Below are positions 37,419 to 49,560 of a stretch of DNA of 64,000 bases, one piece after another. Below the pieces are notes generated by a model. It was given only the letters and a program-made list of their open reading frames with translations, was not told where the DNA came from and did no database searches. Every line of letters starts with the position of its first letter. The first letter of the stretch is position 1. This DNA is from Neelides folsomi (lineage: Eukaryota; Arthropoda; Collembola; Neelipleona; Neelidae), in NCBI GenBank assembly GCA_034687125.1, contig JAQGBZ010000065.1:1-64000 (forward strand). Direction: 5' to 3'. The position numbers and the translations under genes were made by a program.

Positions 37419-40400
37419 TCAGTCCTTTTCATCCGCCTGCCATTTGAACTTGGAGTCCATGAGCCATTGCTGACCCTCTGAGTTGTCACATTTGGCGAGA
37501 ACAGGAGTCGTGACGTCGGTCGTAGAAGGTTTTGATAGACATTTGCCACTCGCGATATGTTTCAAAGTCTTGTCGTTTGAGTTGAAATGCCATGCTTGGT
37601 TGCCGCCAAGTCCGTGACACCGGACCAACTTCACCGTCGAGCTCATCACGGAAGAAGCGTCAAGGCAATTATCGTCCGACATCACTTGCTGTCGTTTGGT
37701 GTAAGCAAACACCTGTAATAAAATTAATAATTATAATTAAATGTAATTATCATCCATCAGGCTAATGGTTTCTGCAAAATTAATCAATTAAGGAGGATGT
37801 AAAGACGGAAGAATCATACTGACCTGATTTCCTCCAAGTCCGTGACAGTAGCCCATTCCCAAAGTTTCGCCACTTTTTCTGCCCATTGTATCCAAGCAGA
37901 ACTGAGACTCTTGGTTCCTTACTTCGCCTAAGTAATAGTAGTCTAATGGCATGGGCGATTCTGGATAGACGTTTTCTAAGTACCACTTGAACCCTTTGCA
38001 TTTTAAGTCTTTTCTCAACTTTTCCCTTTCGGAAACATCTCCAATGTCCACCGTGCGAGCACCTGAGGTTAAATACAATCCAATGTTACGCATCACAGTT
38101 CACATTAAAATTTACAGCAACTCAGGTTCATGTTCAAAATGAAAAGTGTATTTACACATGAAATCAAATTAAATTAAATTCTACGAGTATTTTTTACATT
38201 TGCAAATTATTTAACTATGTTAGGTATAATTTAACATCTTTCTAAATTAGTTGTACTAGTAAGTACGAGGCTATGCAATGGAAGCATTCAATAATAAGCA
38301 AAGAGCTATTCAAAATTAAGCTGTGTACAATTCCCAATGCAGTGATAATAGGTAGCAATAACTATAATAGGCAGTAGAAAGAATATAAAAAGTGTAGGAA
38401 AGCAAAATAATTGACTTTTACAATTGTATGGACATTGTGAAGGTTGTGAATATCGTGGAGAAAAAAAACTGATTGCATCCGAAGTAATTGATATAATGGA
38501 GGAGTGCTATAAAGTGGAAGTCTGTTAAAACATAATGAATGTGTCGACGGCAAATAATAATTCATTCATGTGGATGTGCATGAAGAGAGGAATTGTATCC
38601 TGAGACCTGGGAACATGGCGAAATAAAACAGACGCCATTCGTCCAACCATACGGCTGCCAACCTCCCATTGTTCTTGTCTACAATGCGAGAGGTTCCTCC
38701 AGGAAATGAGTACGGAGTAGTTTTACGGAACACGTGACCAACCCTTGAACAGGGAGCGATGGCCAACTTTCCTCCACACATCCAAACCTAATATATTCCA
38801 TTTTATTCCTCCATACTTCAAAATTCATATTGTATGTATTGATAAAACGGAAAAGTATATAAAATAAATACAAAACAAATAATGAATAATAACAAAAAAC
38901 AAAATAATGAAAGATTACAAAAAACAAAGGTTAACGGGAAGGAATTAACTTTTGGTTGGAAATTAGGAAAGAAGGTTAATGAGTTAAAATAAGGCGATGG
39001 CGAAGATTTAGATAGAAGGATTATTTTATGCTTGGGCATACCATAGATCGTACAATGTTAAATATTCGATCTGTTAAATGAAGTATTAGTTTGCTTATAA
39101 ATATTTTAGCATCGCGATTATTAAAGTATAATCATATGTTAATATTAAAAGCTCATAGCATTATGGAGCCAGGTTGATGTGTATTAATCCAAATTGAGAA
39201 AGGTTAGATAATTCTCATTGTTAATTTTAGTTCAAAATGTTAATATTGGTATTGAGTAATGTTAATTGTACATTTAAAATGAAAAAATAATAACCTGGGC
39301 TCATTTCAAAATAAAATTGTTTCCATTCGTCCAACCAAACAGTGGCGACCCGCGCCGTGTTATGAAGAATAATTTTTGAGACCCCCCCAGGGAAGGTGTA
39401 AGGTGACTTGTCTCTAAAGACATGCCCAACGTGAGAGCAAGTAGCTATCTTCAATGTTCCACCGCACTGCCACACCTGTCCTCCCATACGCTCATTAAAC
39501 CCTTCTTTCCAATTTGTAATCATTCACCAAAATCAATTTAAAATAAACAAGGTATAGGGTAGAAACAAATAAATTATAATTAAAGAAATTACGAAATAAT
39601 GAAAATAATTATCATAAGATACTTTTGATTAAATTGATTTTAGTTGCTTATTGAATAAATAAAGAACAAACTAGAAAAGAACAAACCCGGAACGACATTT
39701 CAAGATTTTCTCCACCCCAAATGTCCATTCCAATATCATAAGATCCGATTTCATAGAAGTAGTCTCTATCGATCGAAAATAAACCTCCAGCCATCGTTGG
39801 AGTGAGCAAAGGCAAAGTTCGATCTCCACCTCTTCTTTCCATTTCTCTCTGAGGGACGCGATACCTAAAGTCAAATCAATTCTTAAGAACTTGATGTCCG
39901 ATTAAACCCGATTTTACGATTTCCGAAATCCGAAATCAAAATTACCATCTAAAGTTCAATTTCCAATTGAATCCGCCCCAGGTCATATCCGAAGCAGTTA
40001 CATATTCAAAGTTGTTGTCAGAAATCACATCAATGATAGGGCAAATGACGGTTTTGCGATCTTGTGCTATTTCGCTGAGCAAAGGCTCCAACCAACCCTC
40101 AGTGCACTCACAATGGGCATCAAGGAAAGTCAAAATGGAACCCTAGTTAAAAAAAAAGATTAAATTCTGATGCAAAAATTGAAAAATGTGATTCTTAAAT
40201 TGTTTATATAATATTTCGATGGACTGATTGATTTTGAGAATTTACACACCTTTGCATTTTTGGCACCTAAAAGTCTGGCTCGAATGAGGCCTGATCGTTT
40301 CCCTGTCCTAAAGAGGCGAACGCTCGTCGGGAGTTTTGCAATGTAATCTTCTAATTTCTTCTGAAGGAAATCTCTTTCAGACGCGTCGTCGACGAGAATG

Positions 40401-41234
40401 ATTTCCTTGATGAGACTTTTCGGAGACCGATTGATGACGGAATGTACAGTTCTAAGCAACGTTGACCAAGCCTCATTGTGAAATACTATAATAATTGAAG
40501 TATCTGGAAGGTACTTAGGATACTCTTTCTTTCCACACCTATGTTAAGTGAATCAAGAAATCTTTGATTAAATAATCATTTGATTAAAATATATAAGTTA
40601 TATTATAAAATAATAAACAGCAATCTTAATTAAAAGGTTTATTTGAACATCTTTAAATGAATTAAAATAATAAGTACGCAGTGATTTACCCTGAAAGTCT
40701 AACATCTGGAAGAGATCTGTTGAGTGAGAGTGCATCAGAAGCAAGTACATTGAATTGATTGATCTTGAATTTTTCAGACACGAGCCGTTCCACTGAAGGT
40801 GGCAATTTCACGGATCTTCCCATCTCCCCTGGAGAACCCTTCTGTTCTTGAACTACAGGAGCTGGATCCCATAAGTGTAATTTGCTTTTCGGGTAAACTA
40901 CAAATTGAGCCTGAAATATTCATGATATTAGCACTACGTGGTGGCTGAATGTAAAATGAATAATCATTTGATCATAATACGAGGTGTGTGATTTTACCTT
41001 CACAACATCTTCATCCTCATCTTCAACAACGTTACTGTGATGGAACTTGAAAGGCTTGTCGTTGTCGCTCCCTTTGTGCACTAGAGAGTCTGCTGAGGGT
41101 CCCCTGGAGTCACCGGCATTCGTACAACCACTTCCGCCACAATCAGTGTAATAAATGAGGAGAACCACATCGATGAGGAACCAAATTAGCGAAGTTACAA
41201 GAATAATTTTGCATGTTTGCATTCGAAATCGCAT
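37419..41234 (-). CDS. pgant5: polypeptide N-acetylgalactosaminyltransferase, Pgant5 type, 8 coding exons plus one alternative exon
   Basis: This Golgi type II membrane enzyme starts mucin-type O-glycosylation by moving GalNAc from UDP-GalNAc to Ser/Thr. Coding exons in transcript order: 41234-40998, 40910-40690, 40538-40250, 40142-39946, 39864-39687, then 39475-39295 (6a) or 38787-38607 (6b), 38062-37824 and 37712-37419. Either choice gives 611 residues. Residues about 8-27 form the membrane anchor. The GT1 part has LDAHCE with the DxH metal motif at 257-259. The Gal/GalNAc-T motif DIWGGENLE is at 362-370. Exon 6 carries the third metal ligand (GHVFR, H392) and the flexible loop with PY.FPGG. 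A ricin-type lectin domain follows from about 478 with CLD and QxW-like repeats. Sequence blocks match Drosophila Pgant5 very closely, including the N-terminal stretch and the C-terminal [13 protein letters not shown]. The orthology call is from memory and not from a tree. Confidence 0.95.
38607..38787 (-). other. pgant5 alternative exon 6b (duplicated, probably mutually exclusive)
   Basis: This exon has exactly the same length (181 bp) and phases as exon 6a. It begins [20 protein letters not shown], and I count 38 identities in 60 aligned residues. It keeps the metal histidine, the following VFR and the PY.FPGG loop core, but changes loop and surface residues ([12 protein letters not shown]). 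It is open throughout with a TATTAG|G acceptor and CAG|GTCTCA donor, so it looks functional. Including both copies in one transcript would shift the frame by one base (181 is not a multiple of three), which favours mutually exclusive use. Confidence 0.85.
39295..39475 (-). other. pgant5 alternative exon 6a
   Basis: A 181-bp exon that enters in phase 0 and leaves in phase 1. It begins [20 protein letters not shown] and covers residues 375-434. It supplies the metal-binding histidine and the flexible catalytic loop, here [12 protein letters not shown]. Of the two copies it is closer to the usual Pgant5 sequence. Its acceptor and donor are both canonical (CAG|G, CAG|GTTATT). Confidence 0.9.
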
Positions 41235-43839
41235 TCTTTCTTCAGACTTAAAGCCGTTGACCTTCGTATTGATATTTTTTAAATTCTATCCTACCTTGTG
41301 TCTCCTTCTAATTAACGAAAATTAGCTACATACAAATGCGTTGGTAAAAGGCCTATTGAAAAATTACAATAAGTAGCACATTATATCATAAAATAATACC
41401 CACCGTTTTGTACATGTCATCCACCCCAATAACTATTAAAATATCGATATTATTACAGAGTAATTGGATATTAAATAAAATGTGGTGTAAAAGAGGTTAA
41501 ATTACAATAAAATTATTATAATTCCAATTTGGGAGATTAATATTTTAAGAAAATTAAAATGCTGTCTACATTTAGTTCCCTGTCACCGTCTATTTTTTCT
41601 ACCTGTACAATCCCCTTACGTCATTGAAATGATTACGGAAATTAATGGAATGTGTTGGATAACGAACTTTGATAAATTGATATGGAAGACTGTTGTCTAA
41701 TGTCAACCTCACTTGGGAATTGATTGGCGAGCCTACTAATTAATGTGGTATGTGAAAATATCACAGGAAAAGAAAATTAATTAAATGATTAATTTGCGTG
41801 ATGATGAGATATTGTGGAGATATCGTCGCGTATAATACGTGGATATGTGATTATAATTATATTGGAACTCGAATTATAGCTAATTCGCTTCCCTATAACC
41901 TAATGATATTTTTTGAAATGTAAATCTATGAGAGATTTCTTTGGTAGAAATTGATATGAAATTGCGAGTCCCATATGTAAAAAAAATTGACAAACTGATC
42001 GGGATTGGAAGGAGGCTCCTCCGATGAAACTTTGTTTAACAGAATCCTGTCAAGTTTGAGTAATTTAAGTAGGATCAAATGAGCTAAAGGGTTGGTCCGT
42101 CTCCTGCGGTAATTAATTAATTCTCCTCTTCCAGGTGAACCGAAGACGGGGGAGATCGGAACTTAATTAGTGGTTTAGTGAAAGGAAAGAGATGAGGAGA
42201 AAGAAATGAAAAAGGGTCTCTGATTGATCAATCGAAAGGAAGAGTTTGAAAGGAGCCGCAGATCTCCACCACCCACGTCACAACACCTTCCACACAACCA
42301 ACAAGCAATTTCAATTGTCGCTCTTCGCCCACATGTACACGAACAACCAACCTTTTTCACTTTCAATATTAAACCGATGGTTAAATCCAAGGCCCTGAGG
42401 GTTAAATCTGTTTAAATATATACCGTATCTGGTTTGGGCTCTGCTTGTATTTATTCGACATAATTATATGTATTACGATATAATTTACTTACGTGGAAGT
42501 ACATACTCCTTATATTTAAGTATACTTTAATGCTCTTTAAACCCCTTTCTTGGTAGGAAAGAAAAGTGTGCATGGTATACTTACTACATAGATAAAAGTA
42601 TGGGAGATAAGAAATTAGAGTAGAGCATAAAAGTAGATACGTGGTGTGAACATGGGTTAATATTTTACGATGGTTCATATTGGGTAATTTAACACTCTTC
42701 TTTATCAAGTAAAGAGGCGAAAAAAATATAATACTTGTAGAAATCGATTATTAAATAGACTTTTGATATACTTTTTGCTTACACTTTGAACAACATAATG
42801 TACAGAAGTAATAAGAACTACCTATGTATATAGTATGATAATTACATTATAGTATGATACTTTGTAAACAATTTAAAAACTAATTGAATAAACTCTTATC
42901 AGGGACATTAGATTCATTGCTACTTCACTTGTGTCTAAGTTTGAGCTACATATTATCTCTCTTCATTCATACAATACATTAAGTATTACGATTTTATGGA
43001 AAAATAAATATTAGGGAAAATATATTGAGGGCGAATACGAACCCCTCAAATAACCGTATTTTCTATCATTTTCAAAATATTAAATTATAAACATTTACAT
43101 TCAAAATTATGCATAAATTATTGTAAACCATATAAGGCATGTACAAATAATTTCTTCATTGTCACTAATATTTGAAACAAATAGTACTTATACTAGTTAC
43201 ATATATAATGGTAGTACAATATCATCTATAATAGTAGTACAATATCTTAAGCATCCAATAATTTGGAAGACAAAATAGTTACAATATTTAATAGAATCGC
43301 TTAAAGATTTGAACTTTTGTAAGAAGCCATATTCCAAAATAGGCATTAATAGATAAAAGTATCATTTCAGTAAAATTAACACAAATATCCATATACCATG
43401 CTATATTGAAAAAGCGCAAATGATCTCGCACATATCATTTGCATTGTATGTTGAACAGTACATTTATCATTTCAATTGTTTAAAAACAGTTGTGTCATCT
43501 TTTCAGTAACTTCACAATTGAGTGCAATGAATTGGGAGTAATGCATTATTGTTATCGGGTATTCAGTGTATTCCTATTTTTTATATTTAATCCAAACTCC
43601 ACAGCATTCTTTCAATGTTTGATGTCATAATTCATTCGTTTTCCTTTTTATGTTCACGATGAAAATTCCTTGGTGGATTTTGGTTGTTCAAATTCACAAT
43701 GAAAAGATGACATTTGATAATTATGAGAGGAAGTAGCATGGGTGAATTCTTGGATCTCTGTCTTCCATCCCAATTCCCAACTCCAAACTAAATGGGCTGA
43801 ACGTAAGCAAGTTAAGGAATGCATTAGAGAGGACGAGCG

Positions 43840-44100
43840 GAAGTCGTGGAAATAAATTATAATGGGGGACTGGGGAATGAATCAGATCCGGAGATGGAGA
43901 CAGATAAGCTGGGGTCAGTCGGGCCGCCTATTTTACCCGGGGAGGGAGTGCAGCCATGTTTGTCGCGGCTCTTCCGGCCCTCTCCCCTCGCCCATTATCC
44001 GAGGATCCCAATTGAGACGGAACGATAAAAGTTTGCTTCCCCAGACCCGCTCCACCAAGTCCAAGAACCATTTTGTTCGATGATCTTGTTTGGGAGGCGG
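43840..44100. promoter_or_regulatory. GC-richer island
   Basis: A stretch with CpG-containing blocks, for example around 43915-43985, inside AT-rich DNA. Open frames on both strands of this island are short and lack family motifs. It may be a promoter or enhancer for pgant5 or the calaxin-like gene, judged from composition only. Confidence 0.3.
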
Positions 44101-45539
44101 ATAAGTTCCCTCTTATCACTCTCTTTACGAGATTACCACCCTTCCACAGCGAACAAATTCCCTCTTAACTCTCCCGAATGAATCTGTTAATTTAATTGCT
44201 CAAAACTTTACAAACATCCTCAAGTGAGAAAGTTGAAAAGTTTTTTAATTTTCTAAAAAGTTTAAATATTGCCAAAGTTGGACGGTTTAAAGAGGATTTA
44301 TTATAAAATTACTTGGATTTCCAAAACTTACCTCAACGTTCAAAATGGAAATGAGCGGATGAGAATTGAAACAAGCCATAAAATAATGCATGAAATCTCC
44401 CTTTGTTCATGATCGTAAAACGATTAAACGAACCGAATGATAATGGAGCTGGGGACAAGATGACTTGATGACTCAATCATTCTAAAATTTAATTACTCTT
44501 TGGAGGCTCTAAAACCATAAATTATCTTTTAATTTATAGTAAAGCTACTCAGGATCTTTGTCATTATATCTGTACTTATTGATAATATGTATATGCGGAT
44601 CATCTCCCCCTTTCTTTTCTAGGCATATCTCTCTTGTTGTTAGTCAAAATAGAAATAGTATTTCGAGTCTTGATTTCTCAATCTTTTGGAATAATTTACA
44701 AAAGAGAGATTCAACTGTAATTGTGTAATTGTAGAGTCCTACAAAGAGAAATAAATCAAACAGTTAATGACGAGTTTGTGAGTAAAAGGGAGAAGCTAGG
44801 GGATGCCGAATTAAGAATAGGATAACAACGATGTGCAAAGTACATTTACTACATTCAAATAAAATGCAGCAAGTACATGGGTTCAACCTCAATCACAAGA
44901 TTATGATCATGAATGAAGAAAAGTGGGAGTAAAGATAATTGAGAGATTGCACTTGATGACACTTTCGGGAATAAGATAAGAATTCCTTTTAATTTTATTA
45001 GTTTTCGAGTACAATTATCCATACATTACAGACCTTACTATACAAAGATTCGAGGATATATTATTAACCATTCAATCATAAATACAATTTTGATCTCTTA
45101 AACTCATCAATTTTTGTATCATTTAGCACGCTATTTGTTAATGGATGGCCGATTTTTCTTCAAGGTATGTGCATTCACAGTCATCCAGTATTTAATGAAC
45201 ATACCTACTTTACATTATTGTAATAAGGATAAAAACTAGAATTAAAACATGGTAAGATACTGTATAATACCTTTGTTAATAATATATTAGTAGTACTGGG
45301 TATGAACTTAGATCAATTCCATTACGGGCATTGCGATTTCTATTAACATAAATAAGTAAAAGGAAAGCTTAGGATGTTTTCGATGTTATAAGTTAAAGCA
45401 GACATACACGAACGACTAACAAGAAGATATTGAAGATGTGAAGACATCCCCAAAATTGATTTTCCATTCGCCAACCTGCATGAGCAGCAATATACTTTTA
45501 TTCCCATAATATATTATTGAGACTCGTAAAGATTTTTTA

Positions 45540-46260
45540 GATCTTGAGCATTATCAATTTGATCGGAGGATGTGGGGAGTCGAAAGGAAACCATTTTGGT
45601 TTCTTGGAGATTCTATCTGCACCTGGAGGAGGTGGAAAGGGTTGGAAAGTTGCCGAAGGCGGGGCCCTGGACAAACCCGGCGTCCCATTGAGCCCAAATC
45701 CTCCGAATCGGGGCGGAGACGGTGCGCAGAAGAGAGGGGAAATGTTTCCAAAAACTGGAAAGTGCCGACGAGGTAAGTCGGATGAAAAACCGACCTGGCA
45801 AGGGAAACACCCCGTCCCATTTCTCAGGATGATGTGGGGGTAAATGGACGGGTCCCATTGAGTGCTCTCACATTAGGAGGATGAATTTCGATGAATTTCG
45901 ATGAGGAGGGTCGAGCGAGATGAGCGGAGGGGGGACGTCTTAATGGCCCCACTTTCTCCCCCCACTTTCTTTCTATTCAATGAACGGAAATGATTGATGG
46001 GGAGATTCATGGGTCGTGAGCAAGGAACACTCCCACGACTTCCCGACTACCTTCACTTCCAAAATCGTTCAATCATCTTTCCCCGCCTCCTTATTCTCCA
46101 CCCGAAGGACCAACCCGCTCTTGAGTCGTCAATGATGCTTCTTCTCTCCCTTTGTCAATTGATCAGCGTCATGGAGTAAATAAGACGATTTCCTTTACAT
46201 CTCCCAATCCCACTTTCGTATCAATTCACGAGCTGTCGGATCTTCACCGTCTCATCGCAC
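45540..46260 (+). promoter_or_regulatory. GC-richer island with strong splice donor, candidate non-coding first exon
   Basis: The island is rich in G/C and CpG, and on the plus strand it contains a consensus donor (GACGAG|GTAAGT, exon end 45772). The calaxin-like coding start lies less than 1 kb downstream, but I see no clear acceptor directly before its ATG. The exon may instead belong to a longer transcript such as talin. Overlapping open frames on both strands show no recognisable protein. Confidence 0.35.
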
Positions 46261-46691
46261 TTGATCAGTTGAGGAGAAGAACAAAGAAAGTTCTTTCAAT
46301 CACCCTTACAATACCATCCAATACCATGTAATGTTATGTAATTTATATGCTGGGTCATATTTTTTTTATTCCTTTGAACCAATATGTAACTGGATTGGCA
46401 ATAGAAAAGAGCAAAAAATCTCTTTGATGTTGAAGCTCTCATTTCTTTTATTTAGTTCTTTGCCATATAAATTTTTATTTATTATAAAAATAGAGTGAAA
46501 ACTTCATTGGACTATAATTTTTTCACACTTTATTTATAATTTTGATTTAATTTATTTATTCTTTTTAGCTTTTATGCCATTTTTTTAAGTTTTGTAAACT
46601 TCAATTTGTCATATAAAAAATTAATACGATATTCGTAAATTAGAGAGTTTTAAACCTTTGATTTGATAGTTCTACTGATTCAACTCCAATA

Positions 46692-48115
46692 ATGTCAATT
46701 TACACGAAAAAAACATGGATAACGAGCACTGCGGCTCTTAAAGCTTTAAATAGCAAAATCAATTCCGCAATGGCTACAAATGTACCATCAAACAACAATG
46801 ATCAACCGGTTCCGAAGACTAAAAAGTTTTGGGCCAGAAGTGAAGATTCGATGGTTAAACGGATGCAAGCTCATGACCTTCGAACAAAGGCGAGAAGACT
46901 CATGAAAAAGGCTGAAAACAGAATGAAAACACTTGCCATCAATCTCTCAGAACATACGCATTTCAATTTCACTGAGGTTTTTTCATAAAAATAGAAGGAT
47001 GGAAAATGTATCTTCAAAAATAACTTGTGTTTAATAATATTATATTATTTAACGCTTTTTTTTAGTGTTTGGAGATTTTACGAATGTACAAAAATTTAAG
47101 CAAGCGATGGCCATTCAAGAAGATCCGATTCAGGGAAATGATGGTAGTCCTTTTTGAAATTAGGGACATCAGGATTATCAATAGGCTTTTCTACATGTTT
47201 GATCAAAACGAAAATCAAATTGTAAGACGAAAATTACCCAATGTCCTTGTGATCTATTTTTTCTAGTAAAATATTCTATAAATATTCAATAATTAAATAA
47301 AATATGCGGAAATTGTTTTAAAGGTTGACGAAACGGAATGGGTTACTTGCCTGTCAATCATGTTGAGAGGAAACTTGGAAGAGCAAGTCGTGTTCGTCTA
47401 CGGGGTTTACGACATAAATGGAGATTGTGGGATTGGAAGGGATGAACTCACCCTCTGTCTAGAAGATTGCTTCCGCGTGACGCGAGATTTCACCGACAAC
47501 GACGTGGAGGAAGCTATAAGGGAAATTGTAGACATTGCCATGAAAAAGCTTGACGTGAACGACGACGGGAAAATTTCAATGGAGGATTTCGCTGAGGCTG
47601 TGAAAAAAGATCCGTTCCTCATTAACTCCGTGGGGAAATGTCTTCCGGATCCGATTATGATGCAAGCATTCATCATGGCTTTCACAGAAAGATTACATTA
47701 CACAACTTCATACGAACCCGTGTTGGAAACAGCTTCCAGGAGAGATGCAAGACAAGATAGCAAATCCACCACATATGCTAAAGTTGAAGTGGAAAAGAAA
47801 AAACAAAAGAAAATTACTCAACTTCGGGGACGTCATCTCAGCGTTTTCGGACTCACATCTCAGGAACCTTCAGAGTTCTTGGACAAACATAAGGAAGAGG
47901 GAACTCAAACTCAAGTTGTAATTCCAAGAGAATTAAGACGCTCCCAGGATAGTGACAATCAAAGACCATCCAAGCAAGTACACATTCTTGGACCTGAAGA
48001 CTCATTTCTCATTGTCGACAATTTACATTTCGAAAATTCAGTATCCAAAAAGTTGAACGAGTCTCTTGTACAAAATGGAGTTGGTATTATGATGAAAAGA
48101 TCAGTAAATTTTTAA
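46692..48115 (+). CDS. calaxin/EFCAB1-like EF-hand calcium-binding protein, 3 coding exons
   Basis: Coding exons 46692-46976, 47066-47221 and 47324-48115 all meet in phase 0 and give 410 residues. The centre (about 70-260) follows calaxin, the calcium sensor of outer-arm dynein. It has a helix with the CLEIL block, then three EF-hand loops at residues 141-152 (DQNENQIVDETE, split by intron 2), 177-188 (DINGDCGIGRDE) and 224-235 (DVNDDGKISMED). After these comes a block ending GKCLPD, like the calaxin GPCLPD. MLRGNLEEQV matches the LRGSLEEKM linker. The second and third loops look fully calcium-competent; the first is less typical. Vertebrate calaxin has about 211 residues. Here there are about 70 extra basic residues in front and about 150 behind, rich in K, E, Q and S with no known domain. 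A possible poly(A) signal AATAAA is near 48359. Confidence 0.82.
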
Positions 48116-48769
48116 TAATTTTCCCTGATTATTTATTTATTTTTATTGTTTGACCAGGTTCAACCAAATCCATGAATGGATAATTACAATATAATACTCA
48201 AAACGAGTCGGCTTTTATTAAAAATTATTATAAGTAGGTAATAGTGGACTATATACTTTAATGTTATAAATACTAATGAATAATATGTTATACTAGACAT
48301 GTTATTTATACTAGTATATAGTTATACTAGGTATACCCATTTAAGTAAAAGAAAAATAATAAATACATTTTTATATTAAAAGTAAAATATTTTAACATCT
48401 TTTCAACACTATTTTATTATTTTCCTTTTAAAATTATATTATTTCTGTTATTAGTATTAGAATAAAAAAGGGAATAAAAATCATATTCTACAATATTAAT
48501 TAATTTAAAAAAAGCATTAAATGTATTCGATATACCCAAAACATGGTATATAGTGAAATGAAAGGGGTTAGCATTACTTTACCCATTATAAAATATTTTA
48601 ATGATCCATTATGCATTAAATATCACTCATTGTTTTTAACGTTATCTGTATGTGTGTAAATAATAGATAGTTAAATATGGATGTAAAGATGATTAGTGAA
48701 TTGATTAATGATGAGAAACGAAGATCGAATACATGTAGGTACATAATAAGCACAAGCTAGGAACCGGGT

Positions 48770-49560
48770 CGGTTTGTGCAAGTTCCCCGGGGAGGATATT
48801 TGAAGACTATTTCCAGACTCTTCCTGCGCTTTCCATCCCAAAAGTCTCAGCCGAGGAGGAAGTGAAGGAAAAGGAAAGTGTGAGGAAAAGATTTGCCTTT
48901 AGGGTGTGTCCCGAATTGGCATTCAGGGTCCGATTCTTCATCTCCATCAAGGTCCGAAAACCCGGATTCTCCACCCGTCTTCTCCCCACCTCTCCATCAC
49001 TCTCCTCTTCGATGCGCCTTCAAATATCTCGGTGAGTCTTTCTCTCCCTAAACATCAATTTTGAAAAGGAAAAAGATCCCGGAGGAAAAAAGGAAGTCCT
49101 CCCGGGAGTTGGTCTCAAGATTCTGGATCTATCTTTTGGTGGTCCTTCTCCTATCTGGGTTTGTTTATTTTGTCTCCCTGCTCTCGGGAGCTGAGCCTCC
49201 ACGAGTCCCATCTTCATCAAGAGATGTATTTGGGGACTCGATTTTGCATTTGGTGTGTTCGGTGTGGGTGGGATGCTGCGCGTACAGAGAGATCTCACAA
49301 TCTCAGGGACTGATCGTCTTCCCATGGCCCACTCGTCTGCTAGTATATCGATTTCTCTCTTCCACTCTTCTCCGTCCCCCTCCACGAGACTTATTATATA
49401 GCTTCCCCAAAATCAATTTCTTCATTACCAATTATTTAATTAAATCATCCTCTCCAATCCACTTACACTCCCCCCGACGGGGAAAGGCTTTTTCCGTGGT
49501 CAGTCTTCCCAATATCCTCGAAACACATCGAGAGGCTCTTCTTATTTATTCGAAGAAGAG
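48770..49560 (+). promoter_or_regulatory. GC-richer island with strong splice donor, candidate non-coding first exon
   Basis: On the plus strand the island contains the donor ATCTCG|GTGAGT (exon end 49031), preceded by a C/T-rich stretch. A 186-codon open frame runs from 49061 but has no ATG at its start and shows no family motif. Another frame lies opposite it, as expected from open frames in G/C-richer DNA. The island could be an alternative promoter for the talin gene, whose coding start is 12.7 kb downstream, but the link is inferred. Confidence 0.35.

Larger units (their letters stand above)
41235..46691. other. intergenic spacer between pgant5 and the calaxin-like gene (divergent 5' ends)
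   Basis: The flanking genes are transcribed away from each other, so both promoters should lie here. GC-richer stretches are at about 42120-42400, 43840-44100 and 45540-46260. A short tandem duplication of a GTAGTACAATATC-containing unit is at about 43200-43247. No coding exon is recognised. Confidence 0.55.

Noticed and set aside
45544-45858. Four overlapping open frames on both strands
   Set aside because: Stop-poor frames produced by the G/C-rich island, with no conserved motif in any of them.
49020-49385. 121-codon minus-strand open frame
   Set aside because: It lies opposite the frame above in the same G/C-rich island, with proline/arginine-rich composition typical of random frames and no recognised motif.
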